The notes below the pieces were generated by a model. That model saw only the letters and a program-made list of their open reading frames with translations, made no database searches and had not been told where the DNA came from. From Aegilops tauschii subsp. strangulata (taxonomy: Eukaryota > Streptophyta > Magnoliopsida > Poales > Poaceae): a stretch of 64,000 nucleotides of DNA. This document shows positions 23,313-34,180 of the stretch, piece after piece. The DNA is taken from the NCBI RefSeq assembly GCF_002575655.3, contig NC_053038.3, positions 140,260,885 to 140,324,884 on the forward strand. Reading direction: 5' to 3'. A program made the translations under genes and the position numbers. How positions within the stretch are numbered: the stretch's first letter is position 1; each line of letters opens with the position of its first letter.

Positions 23313-24965
23313 CAGTACATGTACACCAAAAGCAGTGTTTTTGTCCCAACCAGTACAGGTTGTACTACTAGAAAACAGAAGAAATTTACAGCTATCCTAA
23401 TAAAAACTTACAACCTGCAAGGAAACTAGAGATGCACACAAGTAATGGCTTAGTAAGGTGGATGCTTCATGAGGGGCACCGTTTTATAGGATCTCAACCA
23501 CAGGGGAATTCTTTTTTAAAAGAAGGGTACAGTATCATGCTTATTACTTGATAGTCATGGTAAGTGAACTACTCAAATGTTACATTTCAAGATATTCTTC
23601 AGTGCTATCCATCATGTGACAGAACAGTATGCAAGATTACTGAAAGTTCAGTGTGATAAGCCCACACAAATGCTGGGTAACCAACTTACAGCTGACATGG
23701 TCAAATTTCAGTTAAGATTCAGTTAAGATACATACAGTAAAATCAAAACAAAAATGGACAGTAAACTGTAATTTGTTACACAAATTTTCCTACTGAAAAT
23801 ATAACTGAATGGACAGAAAAAGGGTGAAAAGATAACTGAATGCTAGGCTAAAATGGACAGTAAACTGTAATTTTTTTAACAATTTACTGTGATTATTAGG
23901 TGTCATAATCTGCTGAGTAGTCATGTCCCAGTCATGCATCCATGCATCCAGTGGCAACATCTTGCATACATGATCAGGAGTACATCAAAATCTATTGAGT
24001 AGTTCCTGTGCTCATCCAGTAGCAACATCTTTCATACATGATCAGTAGTCATGTACCAAATTTTTATTTAAACTGAATTTGCAAATCACCAAGGGCTTTA
24101 CTAGTTTCAGACTAGATTTACACTAAATACACTAGAGTATTTGACCAGTAGTCATGTGAACTCTTTGAATTTGTAAACACTTCCAGACATGAGCATTGAG
24201 AGTTCACAATTGCAAAAAATGTCCCTTGTTCCTAAACTTGTATTGTACTCCCCAATATTTCAATCTGATATTCTACAGTTTTATAAAAAAACACAGTCCA
24301 TGGGAAGGCTACAATCATTTGACCAAACACAGAATGTTTATGCAGAATGTTTATGCAGTACAGAGAAGTGTTGAAAATTCAGTTACCACCGTTGCCTTAT
24401 TGATCTGTTGTACTTCTTTGATCTATTGTTGCTATTTCCCCTGCTGTTAATCTGCTTCTTCACTCTCTAGTTGTTGTAGTTCTTGATCTGCTGCGGAGGA
24501 ACACGGGCAGGGCAGTGAGAGGAGCAACACAGGCAGAGGAACAAGGTACACAGGCAGGGCAGTGGGAAGGCCGGCGTCGCCACGGTCAAGGGGAGGGAGG
24601 GAGGGAATGTGGAGGAAGGGTGGAGAGGGAGGAAGGAGGAAGGAGGAAGGAGGAGAGGTACCTGGGCGGGCCCTGCCGGTCGCCGGAGGGGTCGGGGTCG
24701 GCGGCGGCGGGATGGTTGCGGGTCGGCGGCGGTCGTCGTCCTGCACCCCGTGCGGTCGTCGGCGGTGGGATGGTTGCGGGTCGGCGGCGGGATGGTTGGG
24801 GGCCGCGGCGGCTAGCTGTCCGGTGGGCGGCGGAGGAGTTGCAGTGGTGGGGGGCGCGGGGCGGCGGCACACATAGGGGCAGCGGCGTCGTGGGTCGGGG
24901 CTGCGGGGGCAAGTGTGGCGAGGGAGGGACGAAGGGATCAGGCGAATTAGCTAGCTAGGGGGGAA
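23313..24965. other. Non-coding middle of the CACTA element; GC-rich block 24500-24950
   Basis: 23313-24490 is AT-rich with no coding pattern. 24500-24950 is GC-rich low complexity (GCGGCGG repeats), with overlapping open frames on both strands that reflect composition only. It could be a promoter/5' exon region for the second minus-strand gene. Confidence 0.4.
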
Positions 24966-25158
24966 GAGTACTAATGGCGCACCCCCTAGCGGTGCGCCAT
25001 TAGTATGTTTTTTTTATAGCAATGGCGCACCCCTGAGCGGTGCGCCATTAGAAATCTTTTTTTAGATAGCAATGGCGCACCAACCAGCGGTGCGCCATAA
25101 GTAACCTTTTTTTCACAGCAATGGCGCACCAGCCAGTGGTGCGCCATAAGTAATTTTT
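24966..25158. repeat. Internal array of TAATGGCGCACC palindromes
   Basis: Four hairpin-like units (GCAATGGCGCACC ... GGTGCGCCATTAG) lie head to tail, each followed by a T-rich spacer. They are the same motif as in the two terminal regions but lie about 7 kb and 5 kb from the ends. Confidence 0.85.
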
Positions 25159-25384
25159 TTTATTATTTTTTGTTGCATCTAATATTTTTTTAGAAAATGA
25201 ATATGAAACAGTAATATTTTTTATAAAAACAGTAATAATTTTTTTAAAAATATCATCAAATTTGTTATTTGAAAATATTTATGAATATGAAAAAATATCA
25301 TCAAATTTGTTATTTGAAAATATAATCAAATTTGTTTTTTTTTTGGATTTTTAGTTGCATTCATTTGTGAATTGGTAAGACATT

Positions 25385-25590
25385 ACTGGGGAGGGTGCGG
25401 GGGGTCGTCGGCAGCGGTGGAGCAGGGGAGGGTGCGGGGGGTGCTCCGCGGCAGTGGAGCGGGCCGGGGAGGGTGCAGGGGTGCTCGGCGGCGGTGGAGC
25501 GGGCCGGGGAGGGTGCGGGGGGTCGGCGGCGGCGGTGCAGCGGGGGAGGGTGCGGTGGGTCGGCGGCGGCGGTGGAGCGACAGAGGGTGC
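25385..25590. repeat. GC-rich minisatellite, about 45-55 bp unit
   Basis: The unit GGGGAGGGTGCGGGGGGT followed by CGGCGGCGGTGGAGC recurs about four times. The open frames over it on both strands are composition artefacts. 25159-25384 and 25591-25837 around it are AT-rich and show nothing else. Confidence 0.75.
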
Positions 25591-25837
25591 GGGGGGGATC
25601 GAGATCCAGATGGAGGGGGATAGCGATCGAGATGGAGGGGGATCGAGATCGAGTGTCCTCATGAATATTCAATATTTTTTCAAAGTGAATATGAAAAAAT
25701 ATCATAAAATTTGAAAAAAAAATCATGAATTCAAAAAGTGCCCATGAAATTTAAAAATATTCATGAGTTCAAAAAGTGCCCATGAAATACAATCGAGAAA
25801 TGAAGGCTACAATTTAAATACAATCGATCTTAGCTAG

Positions 25838-28800
25838 CTATCTGTTCACAATCTTCTTGCCCTTATTTTTCGTAAATGGAGTTCTTCTCTTGAACGGACG
25901 TCCTTTAGGTAGGCTGGTCCTGCTTCTTCTTGTGGTGTATGCTGGTACTTCATCGTCGTCGTCATGTTCCATCTTCGGGTCGCCGTACTTGTTGAAGTCT
26001 TGCTCATTGGTGACTCCATCCATTCCGATGATCTTCCTTTTTCCTCTCCTCACGACAACACGACTGGGCTTTGACGGGTCGGTAATGAAGAAGCATTGGT
26101 CCACTTGGGAAGCCAGTACCCATGGCTCATTTTTCGCGGTGACGTTTGCACCCGCGGTCTTGGATTTGGCTTCGGGTATAACCATGGTGGTGAAATACCG
26201 GTCTTCTTTTAGGACGCTCTTGGCCCATCTGACACGGAACATCGGGACATTCTCTCCAGCGTAGCTCAGCCCCCAGATCTCCTCGATCCTTTCGTAGTAT
26301 CTGTCCTTGTCGTTACCGGTGTAGGATTCCATCGTTACCCCGGAGTTCTGATAACCATCGCTCTTCATGTCCTTTCCCTCGGTGTAGAATGTGTAGCCGT
26401 TGATATCGTACGCCTCATACATCATCAGGTTGTGCTCGGCGCCCTGTGACAAGGCGAATATGAGTTGTTCTTCCGCGGAAGAATCCTCATGTAAAGGGTA
26501 CGACAGAAGCTTCTACTTGAACCAACGCGTGAAACATGAGTTGTGCTCTTTGATTATATCTCCGTCCGTCCTCTGTTGGCCTCGGTCATTGTATGTCTTC
26601 TCAATAAAGGTTTTGTGCTCTACCACCCAAGGATCGACCACGTCTATCTGTTGTTGCGCGACTAGGTTTGCTCTTTCAAAGTCGGCGAGTCGACCCTCGA
26701 AGTCGACATGCATTTCGCGGCGACCCTCACGGTGACCCCATCCAGCGAGCCTGCCGAGGTGCCTGTTGACGGGCAGACCAACGGGGTTCTTGATGCCTAG
26801 ATAATTAATGCAGTAGGAGATGCACTCTTCGGTCAGAAAGCCCCTGGCTATGCTTCCCTCTGGACGTGACATGTTGCGAACGTATCCTTTGATGACACCA
26901 TTCATCCTTTCGAACGGCATCATGCTGTGCAGGAACGTCGACCCGAGTTGGATGATATCCTCCACGATATGGACCAGCAGATGCACCATAACGTCGAAGA
27001 ATGCGGGCGGGAAGTACATCTTAAGCTCGCATAGTATTACCATGATCTCTTCCTGTAGCCTTCTGAGTTGCCTCACGCCAACCGACTTCTGAGAGATGAC
27101 GTCCAAAAAGTTGCATAGGCCAAATAGCGTTTCACGGACGTGCGCGTCCATGATCCCACGGATTGCAACTAGAAGTATCTGCGTCATCAGCACATGATAG
27201 TCGTGAGACTTCATCCCGCTGAACTTCTGCTTCGCTGAGTCTAGGTATCTGCTTATCTTCCACGCGTAACCGTAAGGAAGTTTTACTCCTATGAGGCAGG
27301 TGAAAAACTGATCGATCTCCTCCTGACTTAGAGTGAAGCACGTGGGAGGGAAGTCATTTCCGGTCTTCTTGGCCTTTTTGCCTTTGCGACGACTTTCCGT
27401 GTCCTGCTTTGCCTCATCATCATCATCATCATTAGCATGAAGCTCCTCCCTAATGCCCATTGATTTCAAGTCTGCCCTTGCTTTCAGCCCATCTTTGGTC
27501 CTCTCCGGCATGTTGAGCAGGGTACCAAGCAGACTCTCGCACACGTTCTTCGTGATATGCATGACATCAAGGCTGTGAGGCACACGGTGGATCTTCCAGT
27601 ACGGTAAGTCCCAGAAAACAGACCTCGTTTTCCATACCTTCTGCAGCGGCTCTTGCGCCTTTCACTTCTTTCCCGGCTCTGGCGACTTTTGCTTCTTTCC
27701 CGGCAGTGGGCAATCTTTCCAATTTTTCAACAGCTCGTCTATTTCCTCGTCGCTCCTTGTACGCGGGCGTCTTCGGGGTTCGGTTTCACCATCGAACAGA
27801 TCCTTGCGTTTTCCCATGGGTCATCGTCGCGAAGCCACCTTCGATGTCCCATGAACACGGTTTTCAAAGACCCGGGATCTCTATCTAGCTGGCGATACGT
27901 TGTGTCATCCATGCACCTGATGCATCCAGAAAATCCGTGGACCACCTGCCCCGCGAGATATCTGTAACCGAGATAGTCGTGCACCGTCGTGAGCAGTGCG
28001 GCTCTCATAGGGAAATATTCTTTCTCTGCGGCGTCCCACGTATTGGCTGGCATTTTCCACAGCGTGTCTAGCTCCTCTTTCAGCAGCCCCAGATACAGAT
28101 TGATGCCGTTCCCTGGTTGTTTCGGCCCTTCAATTAGCATACTCATGTGAATGTACTTCCTCTTCATGCACAACCAGGGGGAAGGTTGTACATCCACACA
28201 AACACAGGCCAGGTGCTATGTGTGCTTCTCTGGTTGCCAAATGGATTGACTCCATTGGTGCTCGCGCCCAGCACGATGTTCCTTGGATCGTTCCCAAATT
28301 CTGGGTGTTCGAATTTCAACGCTTGCCACTGGCTCAGCATCTTGTCTCTTTTATTTATCTCCGGATCATTTGCGTCATCTTCTCGCTTCTTATCCTCCCT
28401 ATCTGCGTGCCAGGGCAAGAGCTTTGCTACCTTAGGGTCCGCGAAATACCGCTGCAGACGAGGAGTGATCGGAAAGTACCACACCAGTTTTCGAGGAGCT
28501 TTCTTCCTCTTCTTGTATCGAGTGACGCCGCACACCGGACATATGGTAGACTCCGCGTGCTCGTCCCGATAAATGATGCAATTGTTCATGCACACATGGT
28601 ATTTCACGTGCGGTAAATCTAGAGGACACACGATTTTCTTCGCCTCCTCGAAACTGGTCGGGCACTTGTTCCCCTTGGGAAGACGTTCGTGCCAGAATGA
28701 CATGTTCTCGTCGAAGCATGCGTCGGTCATTTTGTGTTTTACCTTCATCTCCAGAGCCATGAGCGTTACTTTCAGGCGGGTATCCTCGGGCCTGCATCCT

Positions 28801-29369
28801 TCATACAATGGAGTAACTGCGTCTATCTCCAGTTGATCCAGCTTGGCTTTCTCTCGGGCGGCAGCTCTTGCGTTATCCGTCTGCTTGAGAAGCAGCTCTT
28901 GTATATGAGGGTCCTGCACCCAGCCCATCGATGGTCCATCATCGTCTGCTCTGGCATCTTCATCTTCATGATCATGCCCTTCGTCTGCTCCGGCATCTTC
29001 CTCATCATCATGTCCGGCATCTTCTACATGATGACTGTGTACTGCATCTCCTTCGTGATCATGTCCTGGAGATTCTTCGTCTTCTCGCCCGCCCTCGCCG
29101 CGGTTGTCTTGCTGCCCTTCCTCATTTCTTGCCGGCCGGCCCCCATGGACGACTTCATAATCATCTTCATCACCTTGCCACCGATAGCCATCCATGAAAC
29201 CACGCAAGAGCAGGTGGTCCCGCACCTGTACGGAATCCGGGTCCATAAGGCTCCTCAGCTTGCTTCTTCGACACGGACATCTTATCTCCGTCTCGTTATT
29301 TTGAAGCATCTCGGCCTTCGCGGAGCTCAAAAACCTATTCATGATGCCTTCGGTCATCGTGCGGACCAT
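25838..29369 (-). pseudogene. TNP2-type CACTA transposase, broken
   Basis: The first recognisable frame begins MVRTMTEGIMNRFLSSAK at 29369, with a Transpos_assoc-like zinc motif (EIRCPCRRSK). It has a long acidic linker, then the transposase proper (Transposase_21, PF02992): KYHVCMNNCIIYR, STICPVCGVTRYKKRKKAPR, YFPITPRLQRYFADPKVAKL. A frameshift near 28170 leads to the 28197-27739 frame (CMKRKYIHMSMLIEGPKQPG, VVHGFSGCIRC). The 27583-26513 frame has PHSLDVMHITKNVCESLLGT and the DUF4218 region (PAFFDVMVHLLVHIVEDI, MNGVIKGYVRN). After an in-frame TAG at 26513 a DUF4216 domain ends the protein (NGYTFYTEGKD, IEEIWGLSY, WVLASQVDQCFFITDP). Frameshifts and stops make it inactive. It would cut the element ends. 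Confidence 0.9.
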
Positions 29370-29854
29370 GGTCGCCTGCTGGGTAGAGCAAAACGATATT
29401 TTAGAACCAAGAAAAAATTTGGCATGACTTTGCCTAAAAATAGGACCAAAAAGAATGCATAGTGCCAAAATTCTCGCCGAAACGGAAATGAATCAACATT
29501 CCGGCAAAATATTGGCAACTATCGCATTTCAAATAACGGTACCTGCAAACACAAACATATATGCAACACCACAAACATATGCAACACCACAAACATACAT
29601 AGATCTAGCTAGGCCATAAAATTGCATGTGCACGTTGTTGGAGGGAGAAAAAAGTAGATCTACAACATAAAGAAAGCTTTCCCCTTACTTACCTATCAAA
29701 AAAAGGTAATTTAACCACTTAATTTGGATGAATCTATGGTGCAAATGAGGTGAGGAGGAGGAGGCAACCGAGACAAGCTTGGAGGAGGAGGTGGAGAGAA
29801 TGAAGTGGGGAAAGTGAGTGTGTAGGTGGCTGTCCAAAATATCTAGCTGGTCCC
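29370..29854. other. 5' flank of the TNP2 gene
   Basis: This holds the presumed promoter and leader of the minus-strand transposase gene. Near 29565-29600 the short unit CACAAACATATGCAACAC is repeated. No further gene is seen. Confidence 0.4.
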
Positions 29855-30286
29855 AGGTTACTAATGGCGCACCAGCTAGCGGTGCGCCATTAGTAGTTTT
29901 GCAAAGAAATGATAGTAGTGGCACACGGGGTGACTCGTGCGCCATTACTAGTTAAAACTAGTAATGGCGCACTGCGCCCCGGTGCGCCATTAGAATTTTT
30001 GGAAAAAAGAAAAGAAAAAATTGTTAGTAGTGGCGCACCATGGTTGTGGTGCGTCATTAGTGTGATAGACACTATTGGCGCACCGCCCCACGGTGCGCCA
30101 TTAGTATTTTTGGAAAAAAGAAGAAAATTGTTAGTAGTGGCGCACCATAGTTGTGGTGCGCCATTAGTGTCTATCACACTAATGGCGCACCAGCACACGG
30201 TGCGCCACTGCTATATAGTTGTTGCGCACCGCATGTCTGGTGAGCCATTAGTGTGCATATTGTCTATAGCCCTTTTCCTAGTAGTG
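29855..30286. repeat. Right TIR and subterminal repeats of the CACTA element
   Basis: At least six inverted pairs of the TAATGGCGCACC motif (for example 29860-29896, 29962-29995, 30065-30100) lead to the TIR ending CCTTTTCCTAGTAGTG at 30286. The TIR is the exact inverse of 17976-17991. Confidence 0.9.
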
Positions 30287-31150
30287 GGTTGTAGGTCGGG
30301 TGAGTCGCCGCCATGAACTGAGCGAGAGCTGGGTACCCGAGGATGGTGTTGTACGGGAGACCGATGCGGGCGATGTCGAAGTCTACCAGCTCGGTGCGGT
30401 AGTTGTCGCGTGTGCCGAAGGTGACGGGGAGGTGGATCTGCCCCAGAGAGTGGGCAGCTCCACCACCAACTCCTGAGAAGGGCTTGCTGAGGCTGAGCCG
30501 CTCGGGCGACACGTGAAGAAGGCTGAAGGCTTCTACGGTGAGCAAGTTGAGGCCGGCACCGCCGTCGATGAGGGTCTTAGTAACAGCCATGTTGCAGATG
30601 GTGGGCGTGCAGAGCATTGGGAGCATGCCCGAGCCAGCGGTGGAGTCGGGGTGGTCTTCTGAGCCGAAAGTGAGGTCGGCCTCTGGCGCAGTCCAACCCG
30701 GCGGAGCCCCCGGGCGCTTGGAGGTGGCCCCAATCTGACGGAGGAATGGTTTGACGTGGCGATCCGAAGGCGGTGCTTGGGAGCCGCCCAGCAGGGCCGC
30801 GACTGCGTGGTGTGCTGGCACCGCGTAGCGAGCAGCGAAGAGGTCGCGGAGCTCCCCCAGGACGCCATCGTGGATCCAGGGAGGTTGAACAGCCAGGCGC
30901 ATGGCTCGCCGGCGAGGGCCATGGGGAACCAGTTGGCCATGATCTTGTCGTCGCCTCCGGCCTCGAGGACAGCCTCCTCGTACGCCAGCAGGAACGACAA
31001 CGGGTCTGCCGCGCCGTCGTAACACGGCGGCATCTCTGGCTTGAACTTGGTCGGCCACCGCACCCGCCGCAGGGCGGGGGCCAGGGCTCGGTACCCAGGT
31101 GCCCCGCTGTCGATGCCGGCCGCAGAGGTGGATGGCGGGGCACCTGCCAT
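30287..31150 (-). pseudogene. Gag fragment and aspartic protease of the Tat-type element
   Basis: The gag part begins about MAGAPPSTSAAGIDSGAPGY at 31150 and has the gag signature PTKFKPEMPPCYDGAADPLS and NWFPMALAGEPCAWLFNLP. A frameshift near 30870 leads to the 31058 frame (GELRDLFAARYAVPAHHAVA). A short linker replaces the longer gag C-terminus and zinc knuckle usual in Tat elements, suggesting an internal deletion. The protease follows with VTKTLIDGGAGLNLLTVEAF (Asp-Gly-Gly in place of Asp-Thr/Ser-Gly) and YNTILGYPALAQFMAATHP. The frame reaches the CACTA insertion and continues at 17975. Confidence 0.85.
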
Positions 31151-31205
31151 GGGGGCGAAGTGCGGCGGCGCGGGGCGCAGGCTGGTGGAGAGGAGCTACG
31201 GTGCA

Positions 31206-31223
31206 CCCCTACCTGGCGCGCCA
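31206..31223 (-). other. Primer-binding site of the Tat-type element
   Basis: Minus strand GGCGCGCCAGGTAGGGG directly after the LTR end (31226) and a short TTT spacer. Related Triticeae gypsy elements carry the same motif; I do not assign the tRNA. Confidence 0.75.
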
Positions 31224-31225
31224 AA

Positions 31226-32103
31226 TGTCGGATGTGGGGTTCCGGCAAAACCCTTAAGGTTCGAACTCTGGGGTGCGCGCGAAGTCTTTCCCTCCTACCG
31301 ATCCACGCCCTAGCTCACTAATATCTCGCAGACGAACTCGACGAATTCACAACACAGAAAGACACGAGATTTATACTGGTTCGGGCCACCGTTGTGGTGT
31401 AATACCCTACTCCAGTGTGGCGGTGGTGGATTGCCTCTTGGGCTGATGATGAACAGTACAAGGGGGAGAACAGCCTCCTGAGGTTGAGGTGTTCTTGCGG
31501 CTAGGGTCGGCTGTCGATCAGATCAGATCAAGCTGAGATGCCCCTACTGTGGTGGCTAGTTCTACTTATATAGGCCCTGGTCCTCTCCCCAAATATTGAG
31601 CAGGAAGGGAGCCAACAACGGCGGGCAAATTTGAAGGGGGACAGCTAGTACAAGCTATCCTGACAAAAGTGGTCTTCGCCTGCCAAAGGCCTTGGTGGTG
31701 ACGCCGTCTTGGGCTCCACGATGACCTCCGTCCTGTCGTCCTTCTGGTCTTGGTCTCGTTGCACCGATATGGCAACCTTTGCCTGATGCCTTGGTACTCC
31801 TCGCCTGCGCTTGCCTCCTTAGCACCAAAGAGGAAACAAGGACGCTGCGCGCGCTGGCGCCCGCTTGGTGCCGATCGTCATGGCTCACGTCACGAGAGCC
31901 TCGTGAGGTTTTCCCCACCTTGATATCTCCGCTCCTCGCGAGCCTGCCTGACTAGGCCACTCCTGAGGAGGTCTTGCGTTGTCCGCCTCGCGAGGGTCTT
32001 GGATGCCTTGTTGATGAAGATGGGCCGTACGGCCCGCTGACTTAGCCACGCCGTGGGCAGCAGGCAGGCAAGTCTGGGGACCCCCGTTCCCAGAACGCCG
32101 ACA
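31226..32103 (-). repeat. 5' LTR of the Tat-type element (878 bp)
   Basis: On the minus strand it starts TGTCGGCGTTCTGGGAAC at 32103 and ends CCACATCCGACA at 31226. A TATA box, TATATAAG, lies at about 31565-31572. The start matches the partial 3' LTR at 4701. Open frames inside it are not considered genes. Confidence 0.9.
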
Positions 32104-32865
32104 GTTAGTCATGAATGAAGTTCAACCATGGAGTCTTCTAGATTCTACATGTGGCGGAATCTGGTGGAATGTAGATGATACCCAATGGCCAGTAGTGCTC
32201 GGATTTGCCATCTTTGTACCGTCGGATTGGCTTCATCCAACGACCAACTTTCAAAGTTATGGTTTGGTTTGCAGCCTAAGGTTGCCACGCCTAAGCTTAG
32301 GCGTGCCACAAGTGTGTTTGGTTGCGTTCTCGTATTAGCATAGTTGTTCCCTCTTCATGCATGCTCAACTCAACACCCCTCTTCATGTATGCTCTCTTCA
32401 TTCATGCTTCTAGTGTATTTGTGCTAATCTAGTGTGGACTCATGCACCCTCCATACACTCTACCAAACACCCAAAAATGGGTCGAGAAGGGAACTCTTTC
32501 GATCATGCACCCTTCATACACCCTACCAAACACACCAGGCATGTGTTTGGTTCATTGCTACACTTGTGGCTTGCCACACTTTTCTAGCTACATGGTCCAC
32601 ATGTCATAGATTCAACTTCTTGCCAAATCTTACCACACTTGTGGTGGCCATTTTGTTAGCCACATTTTTTGTTTCATACACACTTTGCCTAAGCTTAGTT
32701 GTGGCAAAGTTAGTCATGAATGAAGTTCAACCATGGAGTCTTCTAGATTCTACATGTGGCAGAATCTGGTGGAATGTAGATGATATCCAACGGCCAGTAG
32801 TGCTCGGATTTGCCATCTTTGTACCGTCGGATTGGCCTCATCCAATGACCAACTTTCAAAGTTAT
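32104..32865. repeat. Pair of 157-bp direct repeats with a 448-bp spacer
   Basis: Copy 1 is 32104-32260 and copy 2 is 32709-32865. Both start GTTAGTCATGAATGAAG and end CTTTCAAAGTTAT, with about five differences by eye. The Tat-type LTR abuts copy 1 exactly at its first base. The spacer 32261-32708 carries inverted ends (TTGCCACGCCTAAGCTTAGG and, inverted, TTGCCACAACTAAGCTTAGG), so it may be a MITE-like element. The whole could also be a small terminal-repeat (TRIM-like) element truncated by the gypsy insertion. No coding region is seen. Confidence 0.7.
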
Positions 32866-33586
32866 TCACACACTATATAGGGGGTACAGATATAGATGTG
32901 CCGGCCCGTTGCAATGGATCCAAAGTATATCTGTTTAGTGGAGTGCACTCTAAACACATTATCTCTTTATTTTACTCTAACCTTTTGTAGCCATGCAACC
33001 AAGCCACATAAGCTTCATGGGTGCCCCCACATCATATTATTCATACTACGTTGACAGAAAAAAAGATTAATCACCCAAAACAAGATCTTCCCATTTTTTG
33101 TTCCTACGATGATGTGCCGTGCACGTACCTACTAGTTGTATAGTGGTAGTACTAGTTGTATAGGACAAACTTGGTACTAGTAGGAGCAAAGTAGTACGGA
33201 ATGCTCCTACTCTATCAACGAGCCCCATCTGACACCAAATTTCTTGGCTTCCGTGCTACAGCTAGATCTTCCCCTCGTTTCTGTTATCCAACCCGGCGGC
33301 GGGCTGGGTGCGGTTTGCCAATAGTCGGTTTGCTCAACGGCGGTCCCACATGAAAGTGAAAATGCTAGGCAACACGCCTTCCCTAAGATATGTGTCGTGT
33401 CATACGGGCCGTGGAGTACTCCCGATTCCCGGGCGTGTGTGGGGGGAGTGCAACGCGAACGCGGCAGGCCTTTTCCTTTTACTAGCAATGTGCCCGTGCG
33501 TTGCGACGGATCCAAAGTAGTAGAATAGTAGTACTTGTTCACAAACTTGAAAAATTCACTCTTGTTTGGATATACTCCTAATATAT
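32866..33586. other. Intergenic sequence with two related motifs
   Basis: GATGTGCCGGCCCGTTGC (about 32896) and AATGTGCCCGTGCGTTGC (about 33488) are both followed by a GGATCCAAAGTA motif, suggesting ends of a short repeat. No supported gene is seen; the minus frame at 33207-33680 has no recognisable domain. Confidence 0.35.
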
Positions 33587-33588
33587 TA

Positions 33589-33750
33589 CTCCCTCCGTCC
33601 CTAAATATTTGACTTTTTAGAGATTTCAAATGGACTATCACATACGAATTATATAGACATATTTCGAAGTGTAGATTCACTCATTTTGCTCCGTATGTTG
33701 TCACTTATTGAAAAATCTCTAGAAAGACAAATATTTAGAAATGGAGGGAG
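33589..33750. mobile_element. Stowaway (Tc1/Mariner) MITE, 162 bp
   Basis: Ends CTCCCTCCGTCCCTAAATAT and, inverted, CTCCCTCCATTTCTAAATAT, flanked by TA on both sides. The internal sequence TAGATTCACTCATTTTGCTCC is typical of the Thalos/Athos group as I recall it. Confidence 0.92.
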
Positions 33751-33766
33751 TACTTTTCACTCAAAA

Positions 33767-34180
33767 TATATTTCTCAGGCTGTTTTGATGAGGTGAGGGA
33801 GGGATGTGGTTGCTTTCAAGTTAATAAGGGGTTTCTGCAAATTGGAGCAGACAAGTGGGCTATTGTTGCAAAAATGCCACAACTTACCTCACAGCCATTA
33901 GATGCAGATCTAATGGTCAGAAATGACGTATGGCAGACACACCACCATCACCAACTGAGTCTTTTATAGGAGTATATATTTCTCAGGCTGTTTTGATGAG
34001 GTGAGGGAGGGATGTGGTTGCTTTCAAGATAATAAGGGTTTTTCTGCAAATTGGAGCAGAGAAGTGGGCTATTGTTGCAAAAATGCCACAACTTACCTCA
34101 CAGCCGTTAGATGCAGATCTAATGGTCAGAAACGACGGATGGCAGACACACCACCATCACCAACTGAGTCTTGTATAGGA
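33767..34180. repeat. Tandem duplication, about 208-bp unit, two copies
   Basis: The units begin TTTCTCAGGCTGTTTTGATG at 33771 and at 33979 and stay nearly identical through AACTGAGTCTT.TATAGGAGTA. Differences are few (for example CCATTAG/CCGTTAG, GACGTATG/GACGGATG), so the duplication is fairly recent. Confidence 0.9.

Larger units (their letters stand above)
17976..30286 (-). mobile_element. CACTA (En/Spm, DTC) DNA transposon, 12,311 bp
   Basis: The left end reads CACTACTAGGAAAAGG at 17976 and the right end is its exact inverse, CCTTTTCCTAGTAGTG, ending at 30286. A 3-bp TSD, GGT, lies at 17973-17975 and 30287-30289. Both subterminal regions carry many inverted copies of a TAATGGCGCACC motif. 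All three recognised genes are on the minus strand. The element lies between protease residues THPTYN and LMKMPGSKG of the Tat-type element, and excision with one GGT would restore that frame. Transposase has stops and frameshifts, so this copy cannot mobilise itself. I do not assign a TREP family name. Confidence 0.96.
4655..32103 (-). mobile_element. Tat-lineage Ty3/gypsy element, host of three nested insertions
   Basis: On the minus strand: 5' LTR (32103-31226), PBS, gag/protease (31150-30287), protease-RT (17975-16961), RT/RNase H (8235-6844), integrase (6843-5542), 3' noncoding region, polypurine tract (4713-4702) and the first 47 bases of the 3' LTR (4701-4655). The interruptions are the CACTA element at 17976-30286 and the Angela-type element at 8236-16955. 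Removing both and one copy of each TSD leaves about 5.5 kb of internal sequence. The gag part is short for a Tat element. LTR ends TGTCGGCG...CA match on both sides. The 3' LTR is cut by the Athila-type element at 4654. The family name is left open. Confidence 0.9.

Noticed and set aside
24515..24958. Gly/Arg-rich and Pro-rich frames on both strands
   Set aside because: GC-rich simple sequence leaves all frames open; no domain or codon bias.
28573..29462. Plus-strand frame of 242 residues
   Set aside because: It is the mirror of the transposase frame, which has TNP2 motifs.
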